Positions 26,818 to 36,240 are shown, numbered from the stretch's first letter. The stretch is 64,000 nucleotides of DNA from an uncultured Tateyamaria sp. (GCA_947501275.1 CANMVD010000001.1:930001-994000), one strand, 5' to 3'. Notes: generated by a model not told the origin, from the letters alone. Made by a program: numbers and translations.

Positions 26818-27894
26818 ATGGCCAAGGCCAGCACACCAGACTCACCCAAAACAATCGCCTTGGAGAAGGGCGAGCGGCCGACGCTGAAGACAATCGCGCG
26901 GCTGTCGGGAATGGCTGTGCCAACCGTTTCGCGGGCTTTGGCGGACGCGCCCGACATCGGCAAAGAGACCAAGCGCCGGGTGCGGGAAATTGCGACAAAG
27001 ATCGGGTACCGCCCCAACCGTGCCGGGGTGCGCTTGCGAACCGGGCGCACCAATGTGATTTCGCTGGTGATGTCGACCGAGCACGACATGATGAACCATA
27101 CGGCCCGCCTGATTTCGTCGGTCACATCGGCGTTGCGTGGCACGCCCTACCATATGATTGTTACGCCTTACTTCCCGGACGAGGATCCAATGGTGCCCAT
27201 CCGCTACATTGTGGAAACAGGCTCCGCAGATGGCCTGATCATTAATCAAGTCCAGCCTGATGATTCGCGTGTGGATTACATGATTGAAAACAAGTTTCCA
27301 TTCGTGACGCACGGTCGGACCAGACAGTGCGAGCAACACGCCTATTTTGACTATGACAATACCACGTTTGGACGCTTGGCTGTTGAGGCGTTGGTTGAAC
27401 GGGGTCGTAACCGCGTTGCCCTGCTCGCGCCGCCAGAAACGCAGAATTACGCGCAGAACATGATTGCCGGAGCCAGTGCCGCCGCTGCGGAGGCTGGAAT
27501 ATCGTTTTCGTTGATTGAGGGGGCTGACGCTCATTGCGACAACCCGGTGATCGAGCAGGCGATCAAGCGCACCTATCTGGCCGAAGCAGCGCCAGACGGT
27601 CTGATTGCACCCAGCATAGGCGGTTGCGTAACCATGGTGTCCAGCATTGAAGAAACTGGCCTGGTCTTGGGGCGCGACTTTGATGTGGTTGCAAAGGAAG
27701 CGATTACGTTCCTGCGCAGGTTTCGATCTGAAATTCTGGTGGTTCAGGAAAACATTGATCTCGCTGGTGACTTTTTGGCCCGCGCGCTGCTGCACCGGAT
27801 CAGTCACCCGGATGAACCGCCCATGCAGCAACTCGATGCGCCTTCTGCCAACGGGCCTTTTCTTGCATCCAGCACGGCACATCCATCGGTTTGA
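26818..27894 (+). CDS. LacI-family transcriptional regulator
   Basis: The regulator should repress the divergent mannoside operon until a sugar ligand binds. The helix-turn-helix is near residues 20-45 (LKTIARLSGMAVPTVSRAL), with a hinge after RPNRAGVRLRTGRTN and a periplasmic-binding-like effector domain. The ATG at 26818 follows GAAAGGGG and gives 358 residues; the frame is open 36 codons further upstream but that part is not family-like. The N-terminal extension before the HTH, about 20 residues, is somewhat longer than usual. Confidence 0.9.
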   Translation: MAKASTPDSPKTIALEKGERPTLKTIARLSGMAVPTVSRALADAPDIGKETKRRVREIATKIGYRPNRAGVRLRTGRTNVISLVMSTEHDMMNHTARLISSVTSALRGTPYHMIVTPYFPDEDPMVPIRYIVETGSADGLIINQVQPDDSRVDYMIENKFPFVTHGRTRQCEQHAYFDYDNTTFGRLAVEALVERGRNRVALLAPPETQNYAQNMIAGASAAAAEAGISFSLIEGADAHCDNPVIEQAIKRTYLAEAAPDGLIAPSIGGCVTMVSSIEETGLVLGRDFDVVAKEAITFLRRFRSEILVVQENIDLAGDFLARALLHRISHPDEPPMQQLDAPSANGPFLASSTAHPSV

Positions 27895-28192
27895 TTGCGT
27901 TGCGGGGGTACGCGCAACGTGCGCAATCGTTCCTGAACGCAGCATTTCGGCCCTCGGCGAACGAGCCCGGGGGTCAGCACACTCAACTTGTCGATAGAAA
28001 ACAGCGGCAGCTAGACGGTGCATTTCAACCCAGTCATCAGCCAGACATCGCCTTCAGATTTCTCGGTCGCAGGCCGTGTTTTCGCAACGTGTGTGGTTTA
28101 ACCTGCTTGAGGCTGTAAAATCGGGTGAGAATTTTTTAGGAAGATCGACGGATTGGAAGCCAGTTTGCGGCAAGTCGCTCACGAAACGTTGG
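27895..28192. other. Gene-free stretch after the LacI-type gene
   Basis: About 300 bases separate the regulator from the convergent sulfotransferase gene. A small GCGCA/TGCGC inverted repeat sits near 27912-27924, but it has no T run. I see no convincing coding frame, RNA gene or terminator. Confidence 0.4.
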
Positions 28193-28750
28193 TCAGGTGC
28201 CCAAGCTATCTGGTACGGATCGATTGGCATGAGGGAATGGAACACCTGCTGGAATGGTGTGCCCAAGATGTCGACATAGAGGCTCCCAGTCTGGCTGTTC
28301 TGTCAATGGAAAGACCAGCAAATCATCTGGGCGATTCTGAAAGTGATCCAGAACTGCAGCCGTGTGAGCCTCGAAGACGGCCGCGTATTGCGCAAGATTT
28401 CCGATTGGTGAACCAGCTCCATAGATCCACCGCCGCATCTCTGTTGTGCCTGTCCCAAAATACCTTTCAGCGCGATCCAGCCATGCATCTGTAGGGCAGG
28501 TTGTCAGGATGAACTTGGATCCAGGAAAATATGTATCCATCTCGCGAAACAGAAGCGGCCAAGGATTGTCCTGAAAGGCGTCGAATTCTGGCACAAGGTC
28601 GAGGGCGCGGTTCAGCGCGGTCTCTGCAATATCGGGTTCGCGCGTCCAATTCGGTCCGGTCACACGATACCCCAATGCTTTCAAGGCTTGGGCCAGTGAC
28701 TTCGTTCCCGTTTTGTGAAATCCGATGCCAAAGACTTTTGGTCTTGCCAT
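28193..28750 (-). CDS. Small sulfotransferase-family protein
   Basis: The protein resembles the short Sulfotransfer_4-type family. A PAPS-binding loop opens it, FGIGFHKTGTKSLAQAL at residues 6-22, and the C-terminus has the typical DWEPLCRHLG and GVPFPHANRS. It is 185 residues long, near the family minimum. The 3'-phosphate region ILTTCPTDAWLDRAERY near 81-97 lacks the usual arginine of LTxR, so activity is uncertain. The gene is divergent from a second sulfotransferase gene, with 80 bases between them. Acceptor unknown. Confidence 0.75.
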   Translation of the reverse strand: MARPKVFGIGFHKTGTKSLAQALKALGYRVTGPNWTREPDIAETALNRALDLVPEFDAFQDNPWPLLFREMDTYFPGSKFILTTCPTDAWLDRAERYFGTGTTEMRRWIYGAGSPIGNLAQYAAVFEAHTAAVLDHFQNRPDDLLVFPLTEQPDWEPLCRHLGHTIPAGVPFPHANRSVPDSLGT

Positions 28751-28830
28751 ATCCGCGTACCTATAGTGTTACCGGACTTGTCTACGGTAGGCCCGACCGC
28801 TAAGCCAAGTCCAAAGCGGAGCATCGCACT

Positions 28831-30462
28831 GTGACCCACCATCGCAAACGATTGATTTTGCACTGCGGTCTTCCCAAGACCGCGACCACTGCTCTGCAAC
28901 ACTGGTTTCATGATGGACGTGCCGCATTGGCTGCTGGCGGGGTAAGCTATCCTGGCCCATATATGCCGCATGAACCAAAGCAACAGTTTCTGATGCAGGC
29001 ACTGTGGAGTGGTGGCAAAGAAATCGCCGCGTTGAAAGAACGCCTCGACGCAATACCCGAACATACGATCATTCTGTCACATGAAGGGTTGGCCAACCAC
29101 TTTTTCGATTTTGACCCAGACAACCTGCGGTCTTTTCGTGATGCATTTCGCGATTACGAAACTACAGTCGTGTTTCTGACCCGGGCCAAGCAGTCTTGGC
29201 TGCGATCCTATCATGCACAATGTGTTTTGAACCCACGCAACAACGCCAGTGAGCTTTGGGGCACGGCGCTGTCAGTTGCTGAGTTGGCCGAGCATCCGCG
29301 GGTTCAACGCATGTCGCGCTTTAAACGTCTTGCTATGCATTTGCAGCAGGGTCTTGGTGCGGACGAGATGGTTTGGCTCGATATGCGCGATGACGATTGG
29401 TTTGACCAGTTGCGCACCCGCCTCGGAATTGCTGATCTATCAAACGCGCCTTTGCCGCGTACAAACCAACGCCTGCCGGATTGGGCGGTCGAGGTGTTGC
29501 GCCAAGTAAATGCGATGAGCGTGAACCCGGCACAGGCGTTGGCTTGGCGGCAAGCCGTTCAGGGGCATCTCAAGTCCGACAGTGTTCAATTGCGCTTGGC
29601 GCAGGACGCCGAAACTGTTTCTGTTGATCCGGCTGTGGTTGCTGATTTGCGGCCCGACGCAAGCTGGTCTGATCAAGATCGCGCTGCTTTTAACGCCTTT
29701 TTTCTGACGTTACCGCAACCCGACGTTGCCACACCGGTTCCACGTATTTTGTGGATGTTGTGGTTGCAGGGTTGGGATAATGCCCCGGATGTTGTTCAAT
29801 CTGCACGCGTCAGTTGGGAACATCGCAATCCGGGTTGGGACATTCGCCTACTGGATCAAGACACGCTCTCGGACCATTTGCCCCAAGATGTCTTGGATCG
29901 CATTTTTGAGGTCGAAAAACCGCCCTGTTCCTACGCAGATCAAATAAGGTTGGAACTGTTGCAGCGTTATGGTGGTGTCTGGACGGATGCCACGACAATT
30001 TGTGCAACGCCACTGGACGATTGGTTGCCAACGACAGCGCGTTTGGGTTTTTTTGCGTTTGCGCGCAATGACGGGCAACGCATGTTGGCGAATTGGTTTC
30101 TTGCAGCGGCGCCGGACAATTACGTCATCAAGAAATGGCACGCCGCCATGTGGACGTATTGGACTGACCGCACAGACGAACACGTCTTCTTCTGGATGCA
30201 CGGGCTGTTTGGAATGTTGTACGAAACTGACGAACGATTGCGCTTAATTTGGGACGAAACCCCAAAGATCCAAGGTCGGCATAGTTTCCAATTCGGACCA
30301 AACGCCCCCAAACTTTTTGAACCGCCGCCAGATGACATCGAGAAACTGCTCGCTGCGCCGCCCGCGCCGGTATTCAAGATGACGCACAAGCTGGAGCGAA
30401 CGCCCGGTCCGCAATCGCTTTTTACTTACCTATGTGCCTTTGCGCGTCGTGTGGACGGGTAG
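28831..30462 (+). CDS. Fusion of sulfotransferase-like and capsule-type glycosyltransferase domains
   Basis: Residues 1 to about 210 look like a sulfotransferase: LHCGLPKTATTALQHWF near 10-26 for PAPS binding and VVFLTRAKQSWLRSYH near 112-127. After a linker, residues 290-540 match the capsular polysaccharide synthesis / GT32-like group, with PRILWMLWLQGWDNAP near 307, SYADQIRLELLQRYGGVWTD near 370 and the metal-binding region TDATTICATPLDDW. A single protein could thus attach a sugar and sulfate it. The start is GTG; no ATG is near. It is divergent from the small sulfotransferase. Both substrates are unknown. Confidence 0.75.
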   Translation: MTHHRKRLILHCGLPKTATTALQHWFHDGRAALAAGGVSYPGPYMPHEPKQQFLMQALWSGGKEIAALKERLDAIPEHTIILSHEGLANHFFDFDPDNLRSFRDAFRDYETTVVFLTRAKQSWLRSYHAQCVLNPRNNASELWGTALSVAELAEHPRVQRMSRFKRLAMHLQQGLGADEMVWLDMRDDDWFDQLRTRLGIADLSNAPLPRTNQRLPDWAVEVLRQVNAMSVNPAQALAWRQAVQGHLKSDSVQLRLAQDAETVSVDPAVVADLRPDASWSDQDRAAFNAFFLTLPQPDVATPVPRILWMLWLQGWDNAPDVVQSARVSWEHRNPGWDIRLLDQDTLSDHLPQDVLDRIFEVEKPPCSYADQIRLELLQRYGGVWTDATTICATPLDDWLPTTARLGFFAFARNDGQRMLANWFLAAAPDNYVIKKWHAAMWTYWTDRTDEHVFFWMHGLFGMLYETDERLRLIWDETPKIQGRHSFQFGPNAPKLFEPPPDDIEKLLAAPPAPVFKMTHKLERTPGPQSLFTYLCAFARRVDG

Positions 30463-31083
30463 ACCCGCGCTTGACCAACTCAAAGTACCCGCTGCTAAAC
30501 GTGTTCACTTCACGCTTTGGATACCTTCTATTCGTGCAGGCAGGACGGGCTGCTGTGTTGTTATCTCGCACACAATTGGACTGGGCCCGCAATCGAGGGC
30601 AGCCTGAGTTGCAGATTTGATGAATGAACGACGCTCGCAGATCAATCTGGCGCAGATTGCAGTACCATCGTCGTAAGTTTTTGACATTTTGATGATGCAG
30701 CCATCGGTGCGGAATTTCTCCGGTCTTGTGCACCCAGCAGCCAAGGTGACCGGCATTGGACATACGACAAAAGGATCATGGCAAAGCTCTGGGAACAGTT
30801 TTGATGCATTCGGTACCCCTCGCTTGAGCGTATGTTGCGGAGGTGTTCGCTTCAGTGAGGTTGAATTCTGAATACCGCCTGGCCGCCGAAACCAATGTAC
30901 GTGTCTGTTTTCAAATTTGATCAGATACCCGACGGCCAAACCCTATGGCAAAAGTCATTTCTCATCATGCTGTACTGTGCGGGTAAACTGCATGTTATCG
31001 CCGGAACCGGGGCCTATAGTTCGCATTTGACCCGGAACTTCCTATATTTTTGAGAACCGCGATGTCCTGAACGGAGAATGCCA
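30463..31083. other. 621-base gene-free gap
   Basis: I find no family-like coding frame in this stretch. The longest minus-strand frame (30505-30939) has a rare-residue-rich translation without recognisable motifs or ribosome site. Base composition appears more AT-rich than in the flanking genes, judged by eye. It may hold the decayed remains of a gene, an unrecognised RNA, or only regulatory DNA for the downstream pair. Confidence 0.4.
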
Positions 31084-31563
31084 ATGCCCAAAGTGTTGAC
31101 ACGCCGCCACGCCTTGCTTTGCGGGGCAGGTACTATTGCTGCAACGGGTCTAATCGGTCCTTTGCATGCCAATAGCGTTGCAGCTACACCATCCATGCGA
31201 GGTGGGTCCAACAACTATCGTCCGGGCGCGCCTATCGTTGAGCGGATCGGCGGGGGTGGATTCTGGATGTCGGGAACGGTGCGCCGTGCTGGAGACGGAG
31301 CGCCGTTGGCAGGGCAGCGCATTCAGATTTGGGCGCATACAACCGAGGGACACGAGCGCGATCCTCAAAGCCACGGCGCGACATTGACCGATGAGAACGG
31401 TGTTTTTCGCCTTGAGATGCCGCAGATTGTGCCAGCTTTCGGTCAGGCACACGGTCATCTTGCCTATGACAGTGGCGACTATGAAACCGTTTTTTTGCGC
31501 CCGGTCATGCGACGGTCAAGTGACACCAGTCTGACTGCGGATTTTGTGCTGAAACCGGCTTGA
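31084..31563 (+). CDS. Exported intradiol-dioxygenase-like protein
   Basis: The N-terminus has a twin-arginine-like signal, LTRRHALLCGAGTIAATGLIG at residues 4-24, suggesting folded export to the periplasm. The rest resembles the beta-sandwich of intradiol dioxygenases: SGTVRRAGDGAPLAGQRIQI, then LTDENGVFRLEMP. The paired histidines seem kept as AHGH near residue 125, but the two tyrosine iron ligands of true dioxygenases appear to be replaced, so another metal use or no catalysis is possible. GGAGA lies six bases before the ATG at 31084; an ATG six bases earlier is too close to it. It is followed immediately by a ferric-reductase-like membrane gene. Confidence 0.6.
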   Translation: MPKVLTRRHALLCGAGTIAATGLIGPLHANSVAATPSMRGGSNNYRPGAPIVERIGGGGFWMSGTVRRAGDGAPLAGQRIQIWAHTTEGHERDPQSHGATLTDENGVFRLEMPQIVPAFGQAHGHLAYDSGDYETVFLRPVMRRSSDTSLTADFVLKPA

Positions 31564-31592
31564 TTACATTGAAAGACGGACATCCAAACAAG

Positions 31593-32186
31593 ATGCGAAG
31601 ATTTCTGGTTTGGTGTGTCTTGATCGTGTCTGTTGTGGCTCCCGTTTTTTTGGCGACCCAAAGTCCGCAACTGGCTTGGCGTGATCCGATTTACATCATC
31701 GCTGGTTTTTCAGGCGTTCTAGCGATGGCGGTGTTGTTCATGCAGCCACTGCTTGTAGGCGCCTATCTTCCGGGTGTGGCGCCGCGGCGCGAGCGCTGGT
31801 TGCACCGTGTATTTGGTACGATACTGGTTGGTGCGGTGGTAATCCATGTCGTGGCTCTGTGGATCACCAGCCCACCAGATGTCGTCGATGCTTTGCTGTT
31901 TGTGTCGGCCACGTCGTTTTCTGTTTGGGGTGTTGTGGCGATGTGGGCTGTTTTTGGGGCGGCACTGTTGGCTGTGTTGCGCCGACAAATACCGTTGCGT
32001 GTATGGCGTATTGCGCACACTGTCCTGGCGGTGATTACTGTTGTGGGCAGCGTTGTTCACGCCATGCTAATTGAAGGCACGATGGAACCTGTGTCAAAAT
32101 TTGTATTGTGTGCGCTTGCCCTTGTGGCCACCGGCAAAGTTGTTTCGGATTTACGAGGTTGGACCAAGCGGTGGCCAATCTCATAA
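31593..32186 (+). CDS. Ferric-reductase-like membrane protein
   Basis: The protein has about six membrane segments, beginning with MRRFLVWCVLIVSVVAPVFL. Histidines that could bind heme occur in LHRVFGTILVGAVVIHVVAL near residues 78-97 and WRIAHTVLAVITVVGSVVHAML near 143-164, spaced as in ferric reductase-like / MsrQ-like domains. No flavin or NAD domain is attached. The frame can also start at a TTG (31560) that overlaps the previous stop as TTGA, so the two genes are coupled in either case. It probably moves electrons across the membrane to the exported partner; this is inference. Confidence 0.7.
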   Translation: MRRFLVWCVLIVSVVAPVFLATQSPQLAWRDPIYIIAGFSGVLAMAVLFMQPLLVGAYLPGVAPRRERWLHRVFGTILVGAVVIHVVALWITSPPDVVDALLFVSATSFSVWGVVAMWAVFGAALLAVLRRQIPLRVWRIAHTVLAVITVVGSVVHAMLIEGTMEPVSKFVLCALALVATGKVVSDLRGWTKRWPIS

Positions 32187-32194
32187 AAAACCAG

Positions 32195-33226
32195 ATGCCG
32201 AAAGAAAGTCACGAGATGCTGCACATCACAAACGGGGACGGTGCCGGAGGCATTTTGGAGGCCAGTTCTATCGAAGGTGCCGTTTTGCCATGGCGCGATC
32301 CAATGCACCATGGTCCCTTTCCTGCCGATCACACTTTGGATGCATTGCGGCCGATCCGTGCAAAATACCTAGCCGGGTCAACTTTGTCCCAAGCATTGGT
32401 TGAGCAAGACTTTGCGTTTCGTGACGCTCAACTGCAATCGCTGGTCAGTGGCGCACAGGTTGTTTTGTGGTTCGAACATGACCTGTTGGATCAGCTGCAG
32501 TTGCTGCAAATCTTGGATTGGTTTGCGCTTTATGCACCCTGCGACATTGCGGTCGAATTGATCTGTGTCGGATGCTTTCCGGGCATCGACCCGTTCCGGG
32601 GGCTTGGGCAGTTGAACCCTAGCCAAATGGCGTCGTTGTTCGACCAGCGGATTCCGGTTTCGGCTGAGATGTTGGACCTTGCCGCAGCCGGGTGGGCCGC
32701 GTTTCGTGCTGATGACCCAAATGAATTGCTTCGGTTCCTAAAACGCGACCTGTCTTCTCTGCCTTTTTTGCGGGATGCCCTGATGCGCCACTTTCAGGAG
32801 TATCCCTCGACCCAAACGGGCCTGACACGCAGCGAACGCCAAATGATTGAGCTTGTCGGGCAGGGCGTTAACGGCCCTGTGGATCTGTTTCTGCGAAATA
32901 TGGATCTTGAGACTGCGCTTTTTCTGGGTGACATGCGCAGCTATTCGATCTTGAACGATCTAAGTCAGGCAGGTGTCATCATCTGTGAAACGGAGGCATT
33001 TCAAATGCCCACTACAGCTGACCAAGATGCCAGATTTCAGGACCAAAAGCTGGTTCTGTCTGATATGGGCAGGCAGCTTCTGAACGGCAAAATTGACCCA
33101 ACTGCCAGCGTTCAACGTGATGTGTGGTTGGGGGGTGTTCGCGTTAATACCGCCGCGCCGCATTGGACGTGGGATGACGTCGCCCAAACACTGGTTTTGC
33201 GCCAGCCTTTTCGCCGTCAGCAGTAG
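32195..33226 (+). CDS. DUF1835 domain protein
   Basis: The N-terminal part matches the DUF1835 family: LHITNGDGAGGILEAS at the start, LPWRDPMHHGPFP near residues 32-44 and VVLWFEHDLLDQLQLLQIL near 95-113. The function of this family is not known. The start is set at 32195, nine bases after the previous stop; ATG at 32216 is also possible and would begin directly with the conserved MLHITNG. The C-terminal half has a helical region. The gene ends 10 bases inside the convergent aldo/keto reductase gene. Confidence 0.75.
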   Translation: MPKESHEMLHITNGDGAGGILEASSIEGAVLPWRDPMHHGPFPADHTLDALRPIRAKYLAGSTLSQALVEQDFAFRDAQLQSLVSGAQVVLWFEHDLLDQLQLLQILDWFALYAPCDIAVELICVGCFPGIDPFRGLGQLNPSQMASLFDQRIPVSAEMLDLAAAGWAAFRADDPNELLRFLKRDLSSLPFLRDALMRHFQEYPSTQTGLTRSERQMIELVGQGVNGPVDLFLRNMDLETALFLGDMRSYSILNDLSQAGVIICETEAFQMPTTADQDARFQDQKLVLSDMGRQLLNGKIDPTASVQRDVWLGGVRVNTAAPHWTWDDVAQTLVLRQPFRRQQ

Positions 33227-34209
33227 CGCTCGGGGCCTTCCCATTGTGAAACGGTATAGCGATCGCCGTGTGCCCAACCTACGGGCAGCGCCGTTTCGAT
33301 GCGGTCAATATCCTCGGTGCTCAGTTTGATTTGGGGGCCGCGCAGCAGTTCCGCCAAATGCGCGGGGTTCTTCGTGCCCGGTATGGGTAGCACATAGTCC
33401 CCCTGCGCGATGAGCCACGCGATCGCCACACCGGCGGCAGGTTCCCCCATATCCGCTGCAATCTGGCGAAACGCGTCTGTTGCAGCGATGTTTGCGCTGT
33501 AATTCGGCTCTACAAAGCGCGGGTTGTCTTTGGTGAACGCCATGGATTGGCCTTGCGCGTAAGTGAACGGAGCGTCCGTTAGAAAGGCCCGCCCAACGGG
33601 CGAAAAAGCCACAAGCGTGGTGTTCATCTCGGCGCAGGTCTGGATCATTCCCAGTTCGGGCGCGCGTGTGGACAGGGAGTATTCCGACTGAACCGCTGCT
33701 ATGGCGCATTCCGCCGCCGCACGCCGCAGCGTGCTTGGGGCGATCTCTGAAAATCCGACGGCGCGTGTTTTGCCGCTGTCGATCAAGTGTTTCAGAGTGC
33801 CTGCGACATCTTCCGGTGTGTGCGTTTTGTCGTAACGGTGGATATAAAACAGATCTACGTGATCTACGCCAAGTCGGCTCAGGCTCGCGTTCAGACAGTC
33901 TTCCAGGTAATCGGGGTCATTGTTAAAACGCCGATCGGGCTGACCGGTGATGCCTGCTTTAGTTGCAATGTGCACGTCATCTCGCGCACCCGGCGTTTCC
34001 TTGAGCCATGCGCCGATAATTTCTTCAGAGCGGCCATTGCCATAGACGTTTGAGGTGTCGATATGTGTGACACCCGCAGCACGGCATTCATTCAAAACAG
34101 CGTGGCTGTCCTCGACGCTTGCATTGCCATAGATGCCCGCAAATGACATCGCCCCGATACCAAATTGCGAAACCTCCGGACCGTTCGCACCAAGGCGGAT
34201 CATCTTCAT
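33217..34209 (-). CDS. Aldo/keto reductase
   Basis: An NADPH-dependent reductase with a TIM barrel. The catalytic tetrad is visible: Asp and Tyr in THIDTSNVYGNGRSEE, Lys in IATKAG and His in FYIHRYD, with the cofactor region QGDYVLPIPGTKNPAHLAELL near the end. The start at 34209 has AAGGGA seven bases upstream, which fits better than the ATG codons six bases to either side. The protein is 330 residues. It lies downstream of the TRAP gene cluster by 190 bases and may not belong to it. Substrate unknown. Confidence 0.88.
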   Translation of the reverse strand: MKMIRLGANGPEVSQFGIGAMSFAGIYGNASVEDSHAVLNECRAAGVTHIDTSNVYGNGRSEEIIGAWLKETPGARDDVHIATKAGITGQPDRRFNNDPDYLEDCLNASLSRLGVDHVDLFYIHRYDKTHTPEDVAGTLKHLIDSGKTRAVGFSEIAPSTLRRAAAECAIAAVQSEYSLSTRAPELGMIQTCAEMNTTLVAFSPVGRAFLTDAPFTYAQGQSMAFTKDNPRFVEPNYSANIAATDAFRQIAADMGEPAAGVAIAWLIAQGDYVLPIPGTKNPAHLAELLRGPQIKLSTEDIDRIETALPVGWAHGDRYTVSQWEGPERYC

Positions 34210-34399
34210 CTGCATGTCCCTTTTTTCTGGCTCAAGGAAAAGGATGACCGTTCGTATCGAGCAAGTAAAGCGATCCCCGGTTGCGCAAAGGCGATAGGGG
34301 GACCCAGTGTCATTTGCCGCCCGTTCTGCCAACCTAGCGCCATGAAGAGATCGCAAACTTTGTGTGATCCGCAGTTACTTGGGATGGATGTTTCGCGTG

Positions 34400-35683
34400 T
34401 CAGCCGCCGACCAGCGCAGGCAACGTCAGTGAAATTGCAGGCACAAATGTGATCAACATCAACGCAACAAAGATGGCGATGTAGAACGGCCAAATCGTAC
34501 GTACGGCCTGCTCCATTGGCAACTTTCCGACGGCACATCCCACAAACAGGCAGGACCCAACAGGAGGCGTGCAAAGCCCGAGCCCAAGGTTCACCAGCAG
34601 GATCATTCCGAACTGCAACGGGTCGATCCCCAGCATGTTCGCAACAGGCAGAAAAATCGGCGTGCAGATCAGGATCAACGCGGCCATGTCCATGATCATC
34701 CCCAGGATCAGGAGGACCAGGTTGATCATCAGCAGGATAAGAATGGGGTTGTCCGTGATGCCTGTCAGCAGGGCGACCATTTCGTTGGGCACCCGGTAGA
34801 ACGTGAGCATGTAGGCAAAAGCACCGGCGCAGGCGATCAGGATCATGACCATCGCGGTTGTTTTAACGGCAGATGACACGGCCAGTTTGAATTTTTCCCA
34901 CGTGATTGAGCGATAGACAAGCAAGGTTACTACAAACGCGTAGATGGCCCCGAATGCGCCGGACTCGGTGACGGTAAAGACGCCCGACAAAACACCACCT
35001 ACGATGATGACCGCCGTAAGTAAGCCGGGGATCGCCCCGAAAAAGGCCATGGCAAGGGCTGTCCAACCCGGGAATGCCTCGGCTGCATATCCACGTTTCA
35101 CAGCGACAATATAAGCGGCCAGTGCAAGACAGATGCACATCAGGATACCGGGTACGACCCCTGCCAAAAACAGTTTGGAAATTGAGATGCCGCCGCCTGC
35201 GGCGATGGCAAAGATGATCATGTTGTGGCTGGGAGGGATGATGATGCCCGCTATGGAAGATGTGACGGTCACATTCACCGCGTAGTCTGCATCATACCCC
35301 TTTTCCTTCATCACTGGGACAAGGATCGAGCCAAGGGCCGAGATGTCGGCAATTGCAGACCCGGAGATGCCGCCGAACAGCATGGAGGAAAAGACGTTTA
35401 CAATCCCCAGCCCGCCGCGCACCGCGCCTACGGCGGCTTGTGCAAATCGCACCAAGCGCATGGCAATGCCACCATGGAACATCAATTCACCTGCAAAGAT
35501 GAAAAACGGTATGGCCATGAGGGCAAAGACATTGATGCCGCTCACGATGCGTTGGAAGCCAATCATCAATGGCAGGCCTTCGTACCAGAAGGCGGCGATG
35601 GCAGAGATGCCGAGGGCGAAGGCAACTGGTGCACCGATGGCAACACAAAGGGCGAAAAGGCCCAACAGAACAAGAATTCCCAT
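34400..35683 (-). CDS. TRAP transporter large permease (DctM type)
   Basis: This is the ion-driven channel subunit of a TRAP importer with about 12 membrane segments. Family signs include GAPVAFALGISAIAAFW near the N-terminus, the GGISGSAIADISALGSILVPVMKEKGYD block near residues 104-131 and LGLCTPPVGSCLFVG near 370-384. At 427 residues it has the usual DctM length. It begins nine bases after the small permease stop. Neighbouring genes suggest that the cargo is an unsaturated or ketonised uronate. Confidence 0.93.
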   Translation of the reverse strand: MGILVLLGLFALCVAIGAPVAFALGISAIAAFWYEGLPLMIGFQRIVSGINVFALMAIPFFIFAGELMFHGGIAMRLVRFAQAAVGAVRGGLGIVNVFSSMLFGGISGSAIADISALGSILVPVMKEKGYDADYAVNVTVTSSIAGIIIPPSHNMIIFAIAAGGGISISKLFLAGVVPGILMCICLALAAYIVAVKRGYAAEAFPGWTALAMAFFGAIPGLLTAVIIVGGVLSGVFTVTESGAFGAIYAFVVTLLVYRSITWEKFKLAVSSAVKTTAMVMILIACAGAFAYMLTFYRVPNEMVALLTGITDNPILILLMINLVLLILGMIMDMAALILICTPIFLPVANMLGIDPLQFGMILLVNLGLGLCTPPVGSCLFVGCAVGKLPMEQAVRTIWPFYIAIFVALMLITFVPAISLTLPALVGG

Positions 35684-35692
35684 GACTGATCC

Positions 35693-36220
35693 CTATTCGA
35701 TGCTGTCGCTGCGGGCGTCTTCGCCCAAGAAGAGGCGAAGGAGATGGCCAATTGAAAAAAGAAGGATGAGCGCGCCACCAACGGTGAGCGGTAGTGATCG
35801 CAATCCTTCGGGCAGTTGGATCAGGGGGATCAGAGAGCCCCACTTGAAGATCGTGAGTTGCGCCCCGAACCACATCATCAATCCACCAAATCCGGCCATG
35901 ATTACATCGGTCACAACAACAAGGCAGGTGCGCACCCATGTCGGTACTGCACTGCGCAAGATATTGACGGAAAGGTGGGTATTTTCGTGCACGCCGACGG
36001 CGGCACCCAGAAACGCAATCAGCATGACCAGCAATAAGGCCAGTTGTTCGACCCATGTTGGTGTCGCATTCAAGACGTAGCGGCCAAAGACGAGCCATCC
36101 GAAGATCACTGTCAGCACGACCAGAGCAACACCTGTTAGGATGCGGCAGATCAATGCGATGGTATCGAGGGTCACGTTCATCCGACGGAGCGCGTTGGAT
36201 GGTCGATGTGCTGCGGGCAT
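35693..36220 (-). CDS. TRAP transporter small permease (DctQ type)
   Basis: The small TRAP membrane subunit, with four membrane segments after a short cytoplasmic N-terminus. The family pattern VFGRYVLNATPTWVEQLALLLVMLIAFLG is visible near residues 48-76. AGGAGAA lies seven or eight bases before the ATG at 36220. A terminator-like hairpin sits between this gene and the binding-protein gene. Length 175 residues. Confidence 0.9.
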   Translation of the reverse strand: MPAAHRPSNALRRMNVTLDTIALICRILTGVALVVLTVIFGWLVFGRYVLNATPTWVEQLALLLVMLIAFLGAAVGVHENTHLSVNILRSAVPTWVRTCLVVVTDVIMAGFGGLMMWFGAQLTIFKWGSLIPLIQLPEGLRSLPLTVGGALILLFSIGHLLRLFLGEDARSDSIE

Positions 36221-36240
36221 GAGTCTTCTCCTGCGTGAAA

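Noticed and set aside
26842-28023. 393-codon minus-strand frame opposite the LacI-type gene
   Set aside because: Shadow of the regulator gene with a low-complexity Arg/His-rich translation; the regulator on the other strand has a clear HTH and ribosome site.
30505-30939. 144-codon minus-strand frame in the gene-free gap
   Set aside because: Scattered Cys, Pro and Arg residues with no recognisable motif, no ribosome site, and no operon context.
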